From: Lutraria lutraria
Taxonomy: Eukaryota > Mollusca > Bivalvia > Venerida > Mactridae
Assembly (NCBI GenBank): GCA_964023205.1
Contig: OZ026835.1
Span: 5,662,414-5,726,413 of the forward strand
Length of the DNA stretch: 64,000 nucleotides
Direction: 5' to 3'
The position numbers and the translations under genes were made by a program. Shown here in pieces: positions 41,801 through 49,367 of the stretch (its first letter is position 1; every line of letters begins with the position of its first letter). The notes beneath the pieces were generated by a model. It was not told the origin of the DNA. It saw only the letters and a program-made list of their open reading frames with translations, and did not search any database.

Positions 41801-44800
41801 CACACGGTACTATTACGGCAATTTTTAAAAAAAAATGTTGTTTATTGTATTTCAATATTATGATTTGTTTTCTACAATTCAAAATATACAACGAGCATCT
41901 GATTTTTAAGAAAAGGTCACGGAGGGCGTTTTCTGTCATGCATGCGGCCATAGTTGTTTGTTTTTATATCTGGAAACGTCCAAGTAGTCTCTCTGTCGGT
42001 TTACCTGGTACAGCCATAATCATAACCATCATCCAACAGAGATCAGCATAATTGATTTGAATACATGTATAGCTATGCATTTGAATATTGAAAAACAATA
42101 TCATCTAAATCTAATTGCCCCAAGAGTTAAATTTAGAGTTCGGAGATGTTACTTACGTTTGTTTCTAAAAAGCACTGTGTTTAATAATGTTCAATATGTT
42201 GCAGCTTTGTACTGGATAACAGTGGTGTTGTCAAATGTTGGAAAGTTCTGTGCATCGGCTGCCTTTGCCATCATCTATGTGTGGTCCGCAGAATTATTCC
42301 CTACATTTGTACGAAATTCAGGAATGGGTTCGAGTTCCATGATGGCTAGGGTTGGTAGTATGGTTTGTCCATACATCGCAGATCTGGTAAGTTCTAAACC
42401 AGAACATTGTTTATCTTAACCTTTTGTGTGTAGTTAAAATGAAAACCTTATCGATATGATTTTTTTTTCATTTTATAAAAGTAGTCCTATCATTCGGTAT
42501 ATACAATATGTTATTAGAAACTTTTCTTCACTGACTAAAAGTAGCAATGCTGAGTACTTAGTGTCTTTATTTGAAATATGACGAGCATTGTGTGAAGTTT
42601 TACGCCATGATCAAACTACGAGCGAAAGTCGAAACTGGATACTGTCTATCAAACTATTTAAAAAGGAATAAATGTGCCCCGTCACGTTAAGATATCATAA
42701 ATAACGTTACAATTCAAGATGTTGTCAGTACATATTATACACATTAGTGTTTCCCTTGTTTTCTAATTTTCTCACCATCATTGTGGAAATATCATATTTA
42801 CGCTACCTTTTGGTACCTTCGGGATATTATTCAGGGCTATAGGAACAGGGGAAAGCTAGAGGGGGCTTACCCCCTCCCAAACACCCAATAGTTTTGCTGT
42901 AATTGTACATATAACTGAGTCCTCCGTCTTTGTCAAGAATAGATTTAAACTTAGCCCCCACCCCAATCTGAAAACCAATTTCCCCCTTCTAGTCGCATTT
43001 CCTTATAATTATTTGTGTTTTAGGGTACTTTTGTTGAGGGGCCATTTGGAAAAGCGTTGCCATTGATTATATTTGGTGGTTTGTCTGTTTTGGCTGGATT
43101 ACTGTCACTCATTTTGCCGGAGACGAAAGGTGGAATATTACCGGAAACTATCGATGATGCTTTAAACTTCGGAAGGTAAGTAGGAATTGGCTGCCTTTTA
43201 TTATAGAATGTTCATTGTTCATTTGGTCAATTATGCGGGACCATCTGAACAGCTAGATTATTTACGTTTGTTTAATATTGGTCCTCGAAGTTTTATAATG
43301 CATAAAAATTATTGTGTCTGGTTTCCCGATCTACACTGATTTCATGAGATGTATCATCATCATCATTCTACTAAAGAATCCACTGAGTCCTATAAGTTGT
43401 CTTTGTCTTAGTGCTGATTTGTTAATATGATGACAATTTCATTCATAATATGTTAGTGTTTTTTTTAGCTCAAAGCGAGCAATGTGAATTTAACATGAAA
43501 TGATTTGTTATGCAGTTTGTTACAAATCGGATCATATAAAATAAACAATAACATCTTACTTTGAGATTACTTCAATATTTAAAGACGTTTTCGGTAGTTC
43601 GCTACATTTTTCACATAGACAGAGAAAAAATTAAAACTGATCAATGATTTTTTTAACTTTGCATGATCTTAGCATATGATAACAGAAACATTTTAAAGTA
43701 AAATTGGGGGTAACTGATCTCGTTTTTGAGTCATTTCAAGGGCAGATAATTCACCATAATGGAAAGCAAGGCCTTGTCTATTTTCCTTTTTATGTAGCCG
43801 ACTTCTTTTCATGTCATCGTGATATATTTCATGAATTATTAAGGAGTGTTTTTTTTTTCATTTTTCTATTCTTTACCTAAACCAATGCCAATTTTCTTAA
43901 CGAAATGGCCTAATTTTGAAGAATTTTCAGTCAACTTCAACTGAGAAAAGACAATATAAATGTTTAATGGAATTGCATGGAATTGTGTTTTTAGACCAAT
44001 AAAAAAACGAAAAAAAGTAAAAACATGGTATTTGAGATTTATGTACAAAGATGAGTTATCTGCCCTTTAATTGACGTAGAATAAGCAAAAATTCAAATTC
44101 AAGGGCAGATTACTCAAAAACGAGATCATTCACCCCCTATTTTTTTCGCTTAAAATGTTTATGTTATCACATGGTACGATCATGCAAAGTTTAAAACAAA
44201 TTCATTGATCAGTTATAAATTTTCCTGTATGTCTTTGTGAAAATTGTTGCGAACTACCGAAAACGCCTTTAAAGTATTTCCTTATAAGTCATTATCATTG
44301 TACATCATTATTTCGTACACCATCCTATGTCCTTACGAGACAACGTGATTAGTACGGCTGCTTTGAACCCAAAGGAAGTCTGAATTATAAATGACACGTC
44401 TCTACTGTACGAGTATATCTTAATCATGCACGTCCATATTGAATTACAAGTTTGGTTGCAACGCTTAATTAATAGGGCTGCGACCGCGGCCCAGTGGTTA
44501 GTGCGCTTGATTGGTAACCCGGCGATCCGGTCGCGACAGGTTATACCATTCCATGAAAATTTGACAAATACTTCGTTGTTATGGAGGTTACTTCGATATT
44601 CCTATTTATGTGGAGCAGTTGCCGGCTCCTTGTGGAAGGGTAAGTCAGTACTGTTTACTATACAATCCAGAGAAACTGGATAGGTGAACTGACCGCCGTT
44701 TATAACTAAAACATGTTGGAAAAGAAACGGTGTTAAACTCATTGAAACTGAATAATTATAATTTCAGAGAGGAACCTACAAAGAAACCATCCAGCAGTAA

Positions 44801-44864
44801 ATATTACTTTAATACTGGCTACGATGCAGAGGATATGAATGGAGATTATAAATCCAAAGAATAA
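8716..44864 (+). CDS. SLC22-family organic ion transporter, gene A (10 exons, 563 aa)
   Basis: Joined exons 8716-8858, 30327-30576, 30927-31030, 32789-32943, 34433-34601, 34996-35208, 37163-37389, 42205-42386, 43024-43175 and 44768-44864 give 1,692 nt with every splice phase matching. The product is a 12-helix plasma-membrane major-facilitator transporter. Visible: helix 1 (about 19-42); a large extracellular loop (about 43-131) with cysteines 49, 89, 114 and sequons at N56, N71, N97 and N110; TACDEWAYD and FDLIC; SDIFGRK after helix 2; [10 protein letters not shown] (218-227); PESPRW (277-282); NKVGRK (389-394); [10 protein letters not shown] (449-458); ARVGS (468-472); LPETKGG (512-518). 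Length and motif order match SLC22. Position 469 is Arg where cation-selective OCTs have Asp, as in OAT and OCTN members, so organic anion or zwitterion (carnitine-like) transport is plausible. The substrate cannot be told from sequence. It is the first gene of a tandem array. Confidence 0.95.
9686..10069 (-). pseudogene. LINE-B C-terminal zinc-knuckle domain
   Basis: Reads [20 protein letters not shown], then [21 protein letters not shown] (CxxC...HxxxxC), then a helical tail ending at a stop. Joined in the intact element to the RT ORF through about 10070-10312, where the - strand still encodes [15 protein letters not shown] sequence in other frames. Confidence 0.8.
10313..11695 (-). pseudogene. 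LINE-B reverse transcriptase
   Basis: 460-codon open stretch with the whole RT core: [12 protein letters not shown] (86-97), [17 protein letters not shown] (101-117), [16 protein letters not shown] (140-155), catalytic [11 protein letters not shown] (171-181), [20 protein letters not shown] (231-250), catalytic LFADD (273-277), [13 protein letters not shown], then [11 protein letters not shown]. The polymerase aspartates are all present, so this domain decayed little before the frame is lost near 10313. Confidence 0.9.
11696..12777 (-). pseudogene. LINE-B endonuclease (second half) and linker
   Basis: Two overlapping frames. 12777-12377 holds [24 protein letters not shown] (catalytic loop) and [20 protein letters not shown]. 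12413-11856 holds [20 protein letters not shown] (the conserved SDH) and [20 protein letters not shown]. The piece 11700-11855 continues as [15 protein letters not shown] in a third frame. Frame breaks near 12415 and 11860 explain the split. Confidence 0.85.
12778..13101 (-). pseudogene. LINE-B endonuclease, N-terminal half
   Basis: Directly after the ORF1 stop, in the same frame, the - strand reads [19 protein letters not shown], the usual start of an APE endonuclease. After one frameshift it continues [29 protein letters not shown], one stop, [14 protein letters not shown] and [11 protein letters not shown]. Too broken for long ORFs but clearly the missing endonuclease half. Confidence 0.8.
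13102..13757 (-). pseudogene. LINE-B ORF1, coiled-coil RNA-binding protein
   Basis: Starts [20 protein letters not shown] at 13757. A frameshift near 13665 separates it from the 178-codon frame 13638-13102. That frame has a coiled coil ([27 protein letters not shown]), then an L1-ORF1-like RRM/C-terminal region: [72 protein letters not shown]1 proteins of this kind trimerise and coat the LINE RNA. It ends at TAG 13104-13102, in frame with the endonuclease. Confidence 0.85.
13786..15960 (+). repeat. Segmental duplication, intron 1 block of gene A
   Basis: Collinear with 51262-53040 (CAAATATTCTCCAG, ACCTTACAAAGAGCTCGTTATAAGC and the retroelement fragment). In part (about 14219-14680) it is also related to 59584-60100 in gene B's intron 1. 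No exon of the transporter was found in it. Confidence 0.8.
15208..15516 (+). pseudogene. Retroelement polyprotein C-terminal fragment
   Basis: Within an ORF starting at 15082, residues from [20 protein letters not shown] through [20 protein letters not shown] and [17 protein letters not shown] match a conserved tail I associate with reverse-transcriptase polyproteins common in cnidarian and molluscan genomes (ELTVPWE..., EVGCRGF...). The preceding part (15082-15207) is not recognised. A more decayed copy lies at 52258-52590 in the duplicated block. Confidence 0.6.
17237..17545 (+). pseudogene. Possible Myb/SANT-like transposon protein remnant
   Basis: Across frames the + strand reads [27 protein letters not shown] and later [19 protein letters not shown]. 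This resembles the region after the Myb/SANT-like domain in PIF/Harbinger accessory proteins (W-x-YFDAMD..., then a helical EEH/EEQ tail). At least two frame changes and stops are present. The call rests on pattern memory only. Confidence 0.35.
19440..19560 (-). repeat. tRNA-derived SINE head (Ala-TGC-like), copy 1
   Basis: The - strand reads ATTAGCTCAGTTGGTAGAGC (A-box region), an anticodon-loop-like ATGCAAG and TGTTCGAGCCCC (B box). The 3' acceptor strand does not pair with the 5' strand, so it is not a working tRNA gene. Best read as the head of a SINE. Confidence 0.55.
19735..19830 (-). repeat. tRNA-derived SINE head (Ala-TGC-like), copy 2
   Basis: The - strand carries CATCTGACTTGCAAGCAGG and GTGGGTTCGAGCCCCTCATG, related to the copy 300 bp to the left. 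The A box is worn (TTTAATTGGTAATGC). A short stretch containing GGCACCAAATGTAATA lies between the two and may be SINE body. Confidence 0.5.
19911..21489. mobile_element. TIR element of the TGACTAACTCAAA family, long copy
   Basis: Ends CTGGGGTGACTAACTCAAA (19911 on) and its inverted counterpart TTTGAGTTAATCATCCCAG (to 21489). About 150 bp inside each end are full of partly palindromic TTACGACnTCGTAA-like words. A 510-bp relative at 38518-39027 shares both ends. No transposase seen. It is nested inside the 16079-22315 element. Confidence 0.75.
22316..23077. other. AT-rich intronic spacer
   Basis: No gene recognised. The first 80 bp (GTTTATTTCAGTAAATCCATTAAGCC) look like a LINE 3' tail but no coding part follows on either strand. 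Confidence 0.35.
23078..23320 (-). pseudogene. piggyBac transposase-derived fragment (C-terminal), copy 1
   Basis: The - strand reads [16 protein letters not shown] followed by [20 protein letters not shown], matching the region just after the catalytic core in piggyBac/PGBD transposases (VALVNAYILYR...FR..L). It ends EYND and a stop at 23098. The cysteine-rich tail seen in the copy at 53070-53448 is missing. It lies at the collinear place in the duplication, so it predates that event. Confidence 0.65.
23325..24334. repeat. Fold-back-family repeat R1, copy b (inverted double copy)
   Basis: 23330-23916 follows copy c (28300-29030) in the same direction. From 23921 (GGGTGCGTCAAATTCG) to 24334 the sequence is the reverse complement of the left 420 bp of R1, ending CCAAGCCAGATACCTTA. 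The unit is a head-to-head structure with arms of several hundred bp around a loop of roughly 320 bp. Confidence 0.75.
24340..24670. repeat. TAGC/GCTA-rich cryptic simple-sequence tract
   Basis: About 330 bp densely packed with GCTAC, GTAGC, TAGCA and GCTAG words (for example GTCGCTACTAGTAGCGGCTA near 24530). They are not in a strict tandem register and create many short inverted repeats. Confidence 0.65.
24671..25207. other. Intronic spacer
   Basis: No gene or repeat recognised. Confidence 0.35.
25208..25340 (-). repeat. Probable LINE 3' end
   Basis: On the - strand the stretch ends GAATAAAAGTATTTTGACTTGACTTG, i.e. an AATAAA signal followed by TTGAC units. This resembles LINE-B's AATAAATTTGCC tail with TTGCC units. 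No coding part is attached, as in a severely 5'-truncated insertion. Confidence 0.4.
25341..27440. other. Intronic spacer with low-complexity tracts
   Basis: No coding sequence recognised. A tRNA-like piece with a B box (GTGGTTCGAAC) lies at about 25790-25870. 26750-26970 is a cryptic repeat rich in AGAATA/AGAACA words. A short (CA)n-like run occurs near 27215. Confidence 0.4.
27450..27975 (-). pseudogene. LINE C-terminal fragment
   Basis: Read on the - strand with frame changes: NVKT, one stop, [13 protein letters not shown], then [15 protein letters not shown], then [19 protein letters not shown] (zinc-knuckle region), [20 protein letters not shown] and [11 protein letters not shown]. Same domain order as the C-terminus of LINE-A and LINE-B. 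RT itself is absent. Confidence 0.65.
28160..29090. repeat. Fold-back-family repeat R1, copy c (most complete)
   Basis: Runs from AAGGTATCTGACTTGGATGTC to AACCAAGTCAGATACGTTA, so the two ends are short inverted repeats of about 14 bp (GTATCTGACTTGG). About 0.93 kb, no ORF. A small non-autonomous DNA transposon is the likely class. Clear target duplications were not resolved. Confidence 0.65.
29091..30326. other. Distal part of intron 1
   Basis: AT-rich, no gene. Holds a poly-G run near 29258-29269 and the 35-bp tandem duplication listed separately. Confidence 0.4.
29476..29545. repeat. Perfect 35-bp tandem duplication
   Basis: Two identical head-to-tail units, 29476-29510 and 29511-29545, each starting ATATGTATATAGC and ending AAATCAGTA. 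No divergence between them, so the event is recent. Confidence 0.9.
30327..30576 (+). CDS. SLC22 gene A exon 2
   Basis: Acceptor TTTTCAG|A, donor GCA|GTGAGT (phase 0), 250 nt, residues 48-131. Encodes the large extracellular loop: cysteines 49, 89, 114, four N-glycosylation sequons and the family signature [13 protein letters not shown]. Confidence 0.93.
30927..31030 (+). CDS. SLC22 gene A exon 3
   Basis: Acceptor TTTGCAG|TTT, donor GATAT|GTAAGT (phase 2), 104 nt. Encodes [20 protein letters not shown] and helix 2 up to SD; the next residue (Ile166) is split with exon 4. Confidence 0.93.
31031..32404. other. Intron 3, AT-rich part
   Basis: No gene or clear repeat before the SINE at 32405. 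Confidence 0.4.
32405..32655 (+). repeat. tRNA-derived SINE in intron 3
   Basis: Head with A box TGGTGTAGTTGTTAGCGC and B box GAGTTCGAATTCC, body with GGAGTTGCCAGCTC and TTGTGGAAGGGTTAGT, tail TTAAACCCAATGAAACAAATAAA. Body and tail are shared with the SINE at 44474-44755, defining a family in this genome. Confidence 0.8.
32789..32943 (+). CDS. SLC22 gene A exon 4
   Basis: Acceptor CTTTTAG|A, donor ATAG|GTATGA (phase 1), 155 nt. Encodes the helix 2-3 loop motif FGRKK and helices 3-4 with [19 protein letters not shown]. Confidence 0.93.
32944..34432. other. Intron 4
   Basis: No gene, tRNA or clear repeat recognised in this 1.5 kb. Confidence 0.5.
34433..34601 (+). CDS. SLC22 gene A exon 5
   Basis: Acceptor TATTACAG|GC, donor TTTTG|GTACGT (phase 2), 169 nt. 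Encodes [20 protein letters not shown] and helices 5-6. ELVGPSxR is a hallmark of the helix 4-5 loop in SLC22. Confidence 0.94.
34996..35208 (+). CDS. SLC22 gene A exon 6
   Basis: Acceptor ATTGCAG|G, donor AATTG|GTAAGA (phase 2), 213 nt. Encodes [18 protein letters not shown], the start of the big intracellular loop, a variable acidic segment ([12 protein letters not shown]) and [15 protein letters not shown] entering helix 7. Confidence 0.94.
35209..37162. other. Intron 6
   Basis: No gene. A tRNA-like SINE piece is at 36365-36455. 36600-37110 has scattered GAGCTC- and CTCAAATC-like words but no clean repeat. Confidence 0.45.
36365..36455 (+). repeat. tRNA-derived sequence in intron 6
   Basis: A-box-like GGTCTAGTGGTAACGC and B-box-like GATACGAATCTC about 45 bp apart. 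The cloverleaf is not closed, so a SINE head is more likely than a tRNA gene. Confidence 0.45.
37163..37389 (+). CDS. SLC22 gene A exon 7
   Basis: Acceptor AATTACAG|G, donor GAAT|GTAAGT (phase 1), 227 nt. Encodes helices 7-9: [31 protein letters not shown] and the loop motif NKVGRKVLH. Confidence 0.93.
37390..38429. other. Intron 7, first part
   Basis: No gene recognised. The 87-codon frame at 37765-38028 lacks any family resemblance. Confidence 0.45.
38430..39359. mobile_element. hAT-type MITE carrying a nested TIR element
   Basis: Ends TAGTGATGTTC (38430) and CAATCACTA (to 39359), collinear with the 451-bp copy at 56892-57342 except for the nested 38518-39027 insert. Flanks GCGCAAAC and GGGCATAC agree at 6 of 8 positions and may be a worn 8-bp target duplication. 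Confidence 0.75.
38518..39027. mobile_element. TIR element of the TGACTAACTCAAA family, short copy
   Basis: 510 bp, ends CTGGGGTGACTAACTCAA and TTCGAGTTAGTCACTCCTG. It shares left 250 bp and right 90 bp with the 1.58-kb element at 19911-21489 and lacks the middle, so it is an internal-deletion relative. Comparison with 56892-57342 shows the empty site (GTTCTTGACTATGG). Confidence 0.8.
39370..39450 (-). repeat. tRNA-derived SINE head
   Basis: The - strand reads GGTCCAGTGATTAGTGCGCTGG, then CCGGCGATCCTGG and CACGGTCGCGAC, matching the head of the SINE at 44474 (CCCAGTGGTTAGTGCGCTTG..CCGGCGATCCGG). Body missing. Confidence 0.6.
39735..40850. mobile_element. Helitron-like repeat with tandem core, copy 1
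   Basis: Contains about five imperfect units of roughly 155 bp between 39960 and 40730, each with TAGCATTGCCTAGTGGACCT- and CCTAGGGTCAAAATTG-like words and GGGGTCACTTGATTTATATAGAC. Terminates in the hairpin GGGCCATCATGGCCC (40831-40845) and TCTTG followed by T. A tandem core between unique ends and a hairpin near the 3' end recall bivalve pearl/Helitron-derived elements. No Rep/helicase is encoded. Confidence 0.7.
40851..42204. other. Intron 7, last part
   Basis: No gene recognised; AT-rich. Confidence 0.45.
42205..42386 (+). CDS. SLC22 gene A exon 8
   Basis: Acceptor TGTTGCAG|CT, donor CTG|GTAAGT (phase 0), 182 nt. Encodes helices 10-11: [32 protein letters not shown], then [16 protein letters not shown]. 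Arg469 in ARVGS sits where OCT-type relatives carry the substrate-binding Asp. Confidence 0.95.
42387..43023. other. Intron 8
   Basis: No gene recognised. 42830-43000 is unusually GC- and C-rich for the region (CTTACCCCCTCCCAAACACCC, TTAGCCCCCACCCC) and may be an old repeat. Confidence 0.45.
43024..43175 (+). CDS. SLC22 gene A exon 9
   Basis: Acceptor GTTTTAG|GGT, donor GGAAG|GTAAGT (phase 2), 152 nt. Encodes helix 12 and the C-terminal signature: [20 protein letters not shown], then [20 protein letters not shown]. Confidence 0.95.
43579..44272. mobile_element. Long-TIR MITE in intron 9
   Basis: About 0.69 kb with inverted arms of roughly 175 bp: TTTAAAGACGTTTTCGGTAG at the left and CTACCGAAAACGCCTTTAAA at the right. 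Arms share AACTGATCAATGA, AACTTTGCATGATC and CTCGTTTTTGAGT. Ends in TTTAAA suggest a TTAA- or TA-type target. No ORF of note. Confidence 0.75.
44474..44755 (+). repeat. tRNA-derived SINE abutting exon 10
   Basis: Head GACCGCGGCCCAGTGGTTAG, TGCGCTTG and GGCGATCCGG, body GTTGCCGGCTCCTTGTGGAAG and GGTAAGTCAGTACTG, tail GTGTTAAACTCATTGAAACTG. Same family as 32405-32655. It ends about 12 bp before the acceptor AG of exon 10. Confidence 0.8.
44768..44864 (+). CDS. SLC22 gene A exon 10 (terminal coding)
   Basis: Acceptor AATTTCAG|A, 97 nt, ends TAA 44862-44864. Encodes the cytoplasmic tail ([20 protein letters not shown]...KSKE), serine/lysine-rich and divergent as usual for SLC22. It completes the phase-2 codon of exon 9, which supports the join. 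No convincing polyadenylation signal was pinpointed downstream. Confidence 0.85.
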
Positions 44865-45750
44865 ACTGAAATCAGATTAGTTCCAGAAACTAGAAATTTA
44901 AAATACGAGTTCTAATTAATGTTTATGTATATTTGAGTAAACTCATAGATTTAAACCTGAAAAAATAACAATCAATTTTGAGAGTTGACAAAAAAGTAAG
45001 TAAACCACAATAGAGTGCTAATCTGTTTTGAGAGACTAAAAGGCTTACAATTCGAAACAGAGACAACAAGTAAAAGAAACGATTCCAATCATGCTAAATG
45101 ATTAATCTCTCTCGTCTCTTACACAGAGAGGACGAGCAGTGGCGTAGGTGTACAGCGTCGGACTCCTAACCCGGAGGTTGCGGGTTCGAATCTCGTCAGT
45201 GGGGGAATTTGACAGGAACTTTCACAATCCCTTCTTTCAGCGCGAGGACTGGTCTAAATCCAGGAAGCAGTCATCGAGAGTGGTTAATATAAGTTGTAAG
45301 ACTCTAATATAAAATTTTATCAAGAGAACTGTTCTGAATTTTAATATTGAACCGTTCATCACTATATCACTCTTCGCCAAATCTGAACGTACATTTAAAT
45401 TTCATAGATCCATGACATATCGAGAGCTCAATTTGCAATAGCCGATGTTTTTAATTGAGACTGTGGTCTCCAGTGCCTTTAGCTAACTCGGATTTATCCA
45501 TATACTGTCTTCCGATAGTACTATTTTACCTGATATACAATACATATATTAATTTTTTTACTAACCGTTACAAACTGAGTCAAGTTTTAGCACGGTCGTA
45601 CCGTCCATTACATTTCTAACGCATTTTGTTAATATCATATAACATCCAATCTTTGTTTTCAAAGGTGACTTATTTCACTTTCGTATTATCACCAGTCTTC
45701 ACCATTCAATATAGAAAATGTTTTGTATAAACCTCAACTGAAGACACAAT
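44865..45750. other. Gene A 3' flank
   Basis: Probable 3' UTR then intergenic DNA; no further exon seen. A tRNA-like SINE head is at 45130-45300. Confidence 0.45.
45130..45300 (+). repeat. tRNA-derived SINE, second type
   Basis: A-box-like GTGGCGTAGGTGTACAGCG, anticodon region CGGACTCCTAACCCGGAGG, strong B box GCGGGTTCGAATCTCG, then GGGGGAATTTGACAGGAAC. The body differs from the 32405/44474 family. Acceptor strands do not pair well, so a functional tRNA is unlikely. Confidence 0.55.
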
Positions 45751-46605
45751 CGGGACTCCTGGTAGCTCAGTAGTTGATTATGTACTTTGTAAACAAAAAT
45801 TGTTTGACGAAATATGTTCTTTTATTGTTGGTGTAACTAATATTTTCACTGATCATTGTTGTATACATTTTTCTGTTGCTGTCAACATGTGCCATATTGT
45901 AAATGAGCATACACAATATTATCATAAAGAATGGGAACATAAAACAAAAAAGATACCTTTTATTTACAAATGGGATAATGATAAAAACATGATTATTTTA
46001 TTGCACAGGGAGAAGAAACTATTTCAAGTATTTTGGTAGACTTATCTCAGTCTGTTTCAAATAGATATGCAAAATATAGATGATGTTAATGCTAACTTTA
46101 ACCAATACTATGATTTAATTAATGATATTTGCTCGCCATTGTTTGAACAAAAAAATAGTTTCAATAAAAATGACGATAAAGTTGGGAAGTTCAAATCAAA
46201 ATCTAAAGACAAGTGGTATGATGATGAATGTATCAAAACAAGAAGTATTTTTTATAAATCACTTAATAGATATAGGGCAGACAAAAATCCCTCTAATAGA
46301 AATAATATGGTAACGGCTTGGTCAAAATTTAAATCAGTCCTTCAAGCAAAAAAAGAGAATATGATATGCTACAAACTAAGAAATTAGAAAAATCGAGATA
46401 CAGAAGTGCTAAAGAGTATTGGAAGCTGTTTAAAAAATGAATTACAATAATAATAAACGTAATAGCCCCTCATTTTATCAATTTGAGGAATATTTTAAAG
46501 CAATAAATGACCCAGACTCAGTATTCGTCCAATCCGATGATGATATAATTCATTTTAATCAGAGGTAATTAGATAGGGAATTAAATGTAACAATAATATG
46601 CGAAA
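45750..46605 (+). pseudogene. LINE-C fragment: end of endonuclease and linker
   Basis: Reads GSSVVDYVLCKQKLFDEICS, DHCCIHFSVAVN (endonuclease end), then KDKWYDDECIKTRSIFYKSL, KLEKSRYRSAKEYWKLFKK and FEEYFKAINDPDSVF..DDIIHFNQR in several frames. Order and wording match the endonuclease-RT linker of a non-LTR element different from LINE-A and B. RT is absent. Confidence 0.7.
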
Positions 46606-48462
46606 GTTCGAAGTCACTGTACGCTGTTTTTCACACCTATTCAATGCATTCCATAATCAATTGATTTTATTTGTCTACCACTTTGACACGCACTACTGTT
46701 AAAAATAAATAATTTGGCCGTAAAACTGTGAAAATCTGAATTTTAAGTATCGTATAAAATAATATGCGTTTAAATTTTTGACTACAAATGTTGTGTGTAT
46801 TTTGTAATTGTTAACTGTACCGTAATCATTCGTGTAAAGTCGCACGTGCGTATCAGACGCAAGTCAAACATCTGTAACAGCCCAGGGAAAAAATGTTCAT
46901 GTGTAAGACACATAAACATTTTTAACAAAGATACATGACCAAAGAAATGACGAGAAAATGAAAAATATCGGCGCCATTTTGTTTGTTGTGTGCTATGTAA
47001 TCCGGGAAAAGTACGGAACCGTATTGTTTTTTAGATATACTTTACGAAATTTATTTCCGTTGTCTATTTAGCTAGCTACCATTTGCAAGGCTTGTCTCCG
47101 GTAAACAAATGAATTCAGCTTGTTCCGATTTTGACCATTTTCAGTCGCGGAAAATTCGGTTCGAACAGAAACATTATAAAAACGTGTAGAAATCATGCTT
47201 CAACGGGCGGGGCCATCTCAATACCCCGGACTTTTTTCTCATTAACAAAAAGATGCGATAGTTCGAAAAGTGCGATGGTTCGAATTTTTCAGATGTTCCC
47301 TTGTCATTTCGAACTGTCGCGATTCAACTGTATACGGGTTACGTGAAAAAAAATGTTTTTTTTTTAATTCTTTTTCCGTGACAAACCCCTCTGGCTCTTT
47401 ATATCTTTATCTTTATATTATTTACTTTAAGATAAATTTCTCTACTGAAATTCAATTATGAAGTCTTTAAATAACTTTTCATAGACTGATTTATAGATTA
47501 AAAACAATGGAGATGATAAATCTTATTACTAAACATGTAAGTATTTTCTCCATCTAATAATAAATGGTTTAATTCCTTTATAGGATGAACAATTAAAGGT
47601 AGAGAAAAAAAGATAATTACATAAATGTACAAATAATATAACTCCATGATACTACACGTGTTTAATTTTTTATTTATGAAGAATATAAAGTGTAGGATGG
47701 AGTTCCTATTATAAGTAGGAACACATGTTTAGGAAAGGTTATATACGTATTGCTGAGATGATATCGTATTCCTTCAATATTAAGAGATATAATCATTTCA
47801 AATAAAATTTACAATATCTATTTCAGTATAGAAATTTAATGAAGGTAGTAATATTTTCCATTGTACATTAAATTTCAGAGAAGTCTTTTGTAGCCAGGAC
47901 TGCTATCAGATCTCTGAACAGTGTCATTTAATGACAGATCATATAATATATAATAGTGCCTATTTACAAATTTCAGTTTCTTAAATCAATTAGTTCTTAT
48001 CAGACTTTTATAACAACGCATTAACAACAGTCTCTTAGTCTTATTTATGTAAATATTGATATGCAATGTAATTTATGTGATATTATATATTATAAGTCTC
48101 TTATAATTCAATATTGAATGGTTATGTACATTTTAAGTTTTTGTGTATGATTAATATATTTTATGTATGTACATGAATGAGACAAGAATAAAGAATAATA
48201 TATATATATTTAACTGTGGATCAGTTTATATGATTTACCACTTTAAAAAATATTAGAATAATTGATACTAAGGAGTATCAGATATTGCATGACTTCCGAT
48301 TATGGTAGAATTCCATATTAGACGAATATTATGTAAATTATGTATTAAAAGAATAATAATACACTTAACATTGTAATATGTCAATTAATATATAAAAAGG
48401 ATTAAGATAAACTACTAAGACTTTGACTTCTTATTATATTAGTATACAAACATTGTTTTTGA
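46606..48462. other. Intergenic spacer
   Basis: AT-rich; no gene recognised. Small frames at 47131-47461 have no family resemblance. A short TA run is near 48200. Confidence 0.45.
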
Positions 48463-49367
48463 TACGAAGCAGAAGTAATATATAAACCGAATGATGAATA
48501 CGCCAACCCAACAAATATATGCTTCTCTATACGCATGCGTACACTCATCATTTATTAAAGTCTCATCGAATACATGCATGAATACAATTTACGCATAAAA
48601 CGGACAATATGATAAACATATAACATGTATTGGCCTGTCTATGTAAGACTTACAGGAGACTAGTTACAGTTACATCTTCTGAAATACAAAGTGAAGCACT
48701 TTTAAGAACAACTAACTACTTCTAATCTATGCGTACATGCAGATGTACAAGGGGTACATATGCGCACGATGTTGGGAGACCATAAAGCGCAATGCATTTG
48801 CCTCCCTTGTCAACATACATGACTTAGCCAGGTGTAAAATAGAACATAATTTATTTACATGTTAACAACCTTAGAACTGCATTGCAAAATGAGATAGCAG
48901 GTTTTGGCACAAATACGAACTTCATCTGGGTTATTGAACATGATTTTAAATTATCACAATCACTAAGTTGTAAAACTCTGGATTTACTTACAAGGCCGTT
49001 TCAAATAAACTATCAGTAATTTCACTGTATAAATAGAGCAATGTAACTATGTAGTAATACATGAAAATCATCCTTACACCCCACACATGTGCTAAATCTT
49101 CATATTGGCATTTAGCAAAAACTTACTGATTCAGAATTTTACAATACTATTCAAAAGTAACATTTAATTTATTTATCAGTATTTAGTTCTTAAGCTTATT
49201 ACCCAGAATACCTCTAGCACTGTTTGCCATGTTTACAAAAAATAAACAGGCTGTCCGAAAAATGGGCCCTCATCAGTACGCATCAAAATAATTGGCTGTG
49301 ATATATCGTAAAAATTACCACCACTTAAATTTTGCAAACTATGAAATGTTAACTGTTTACTAACACA

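Noticed and set aside
45136..45206. Functional tRNA gene
   Set aside because: Strong B box but no consistent cloverleaf; followed by SINE-like body.
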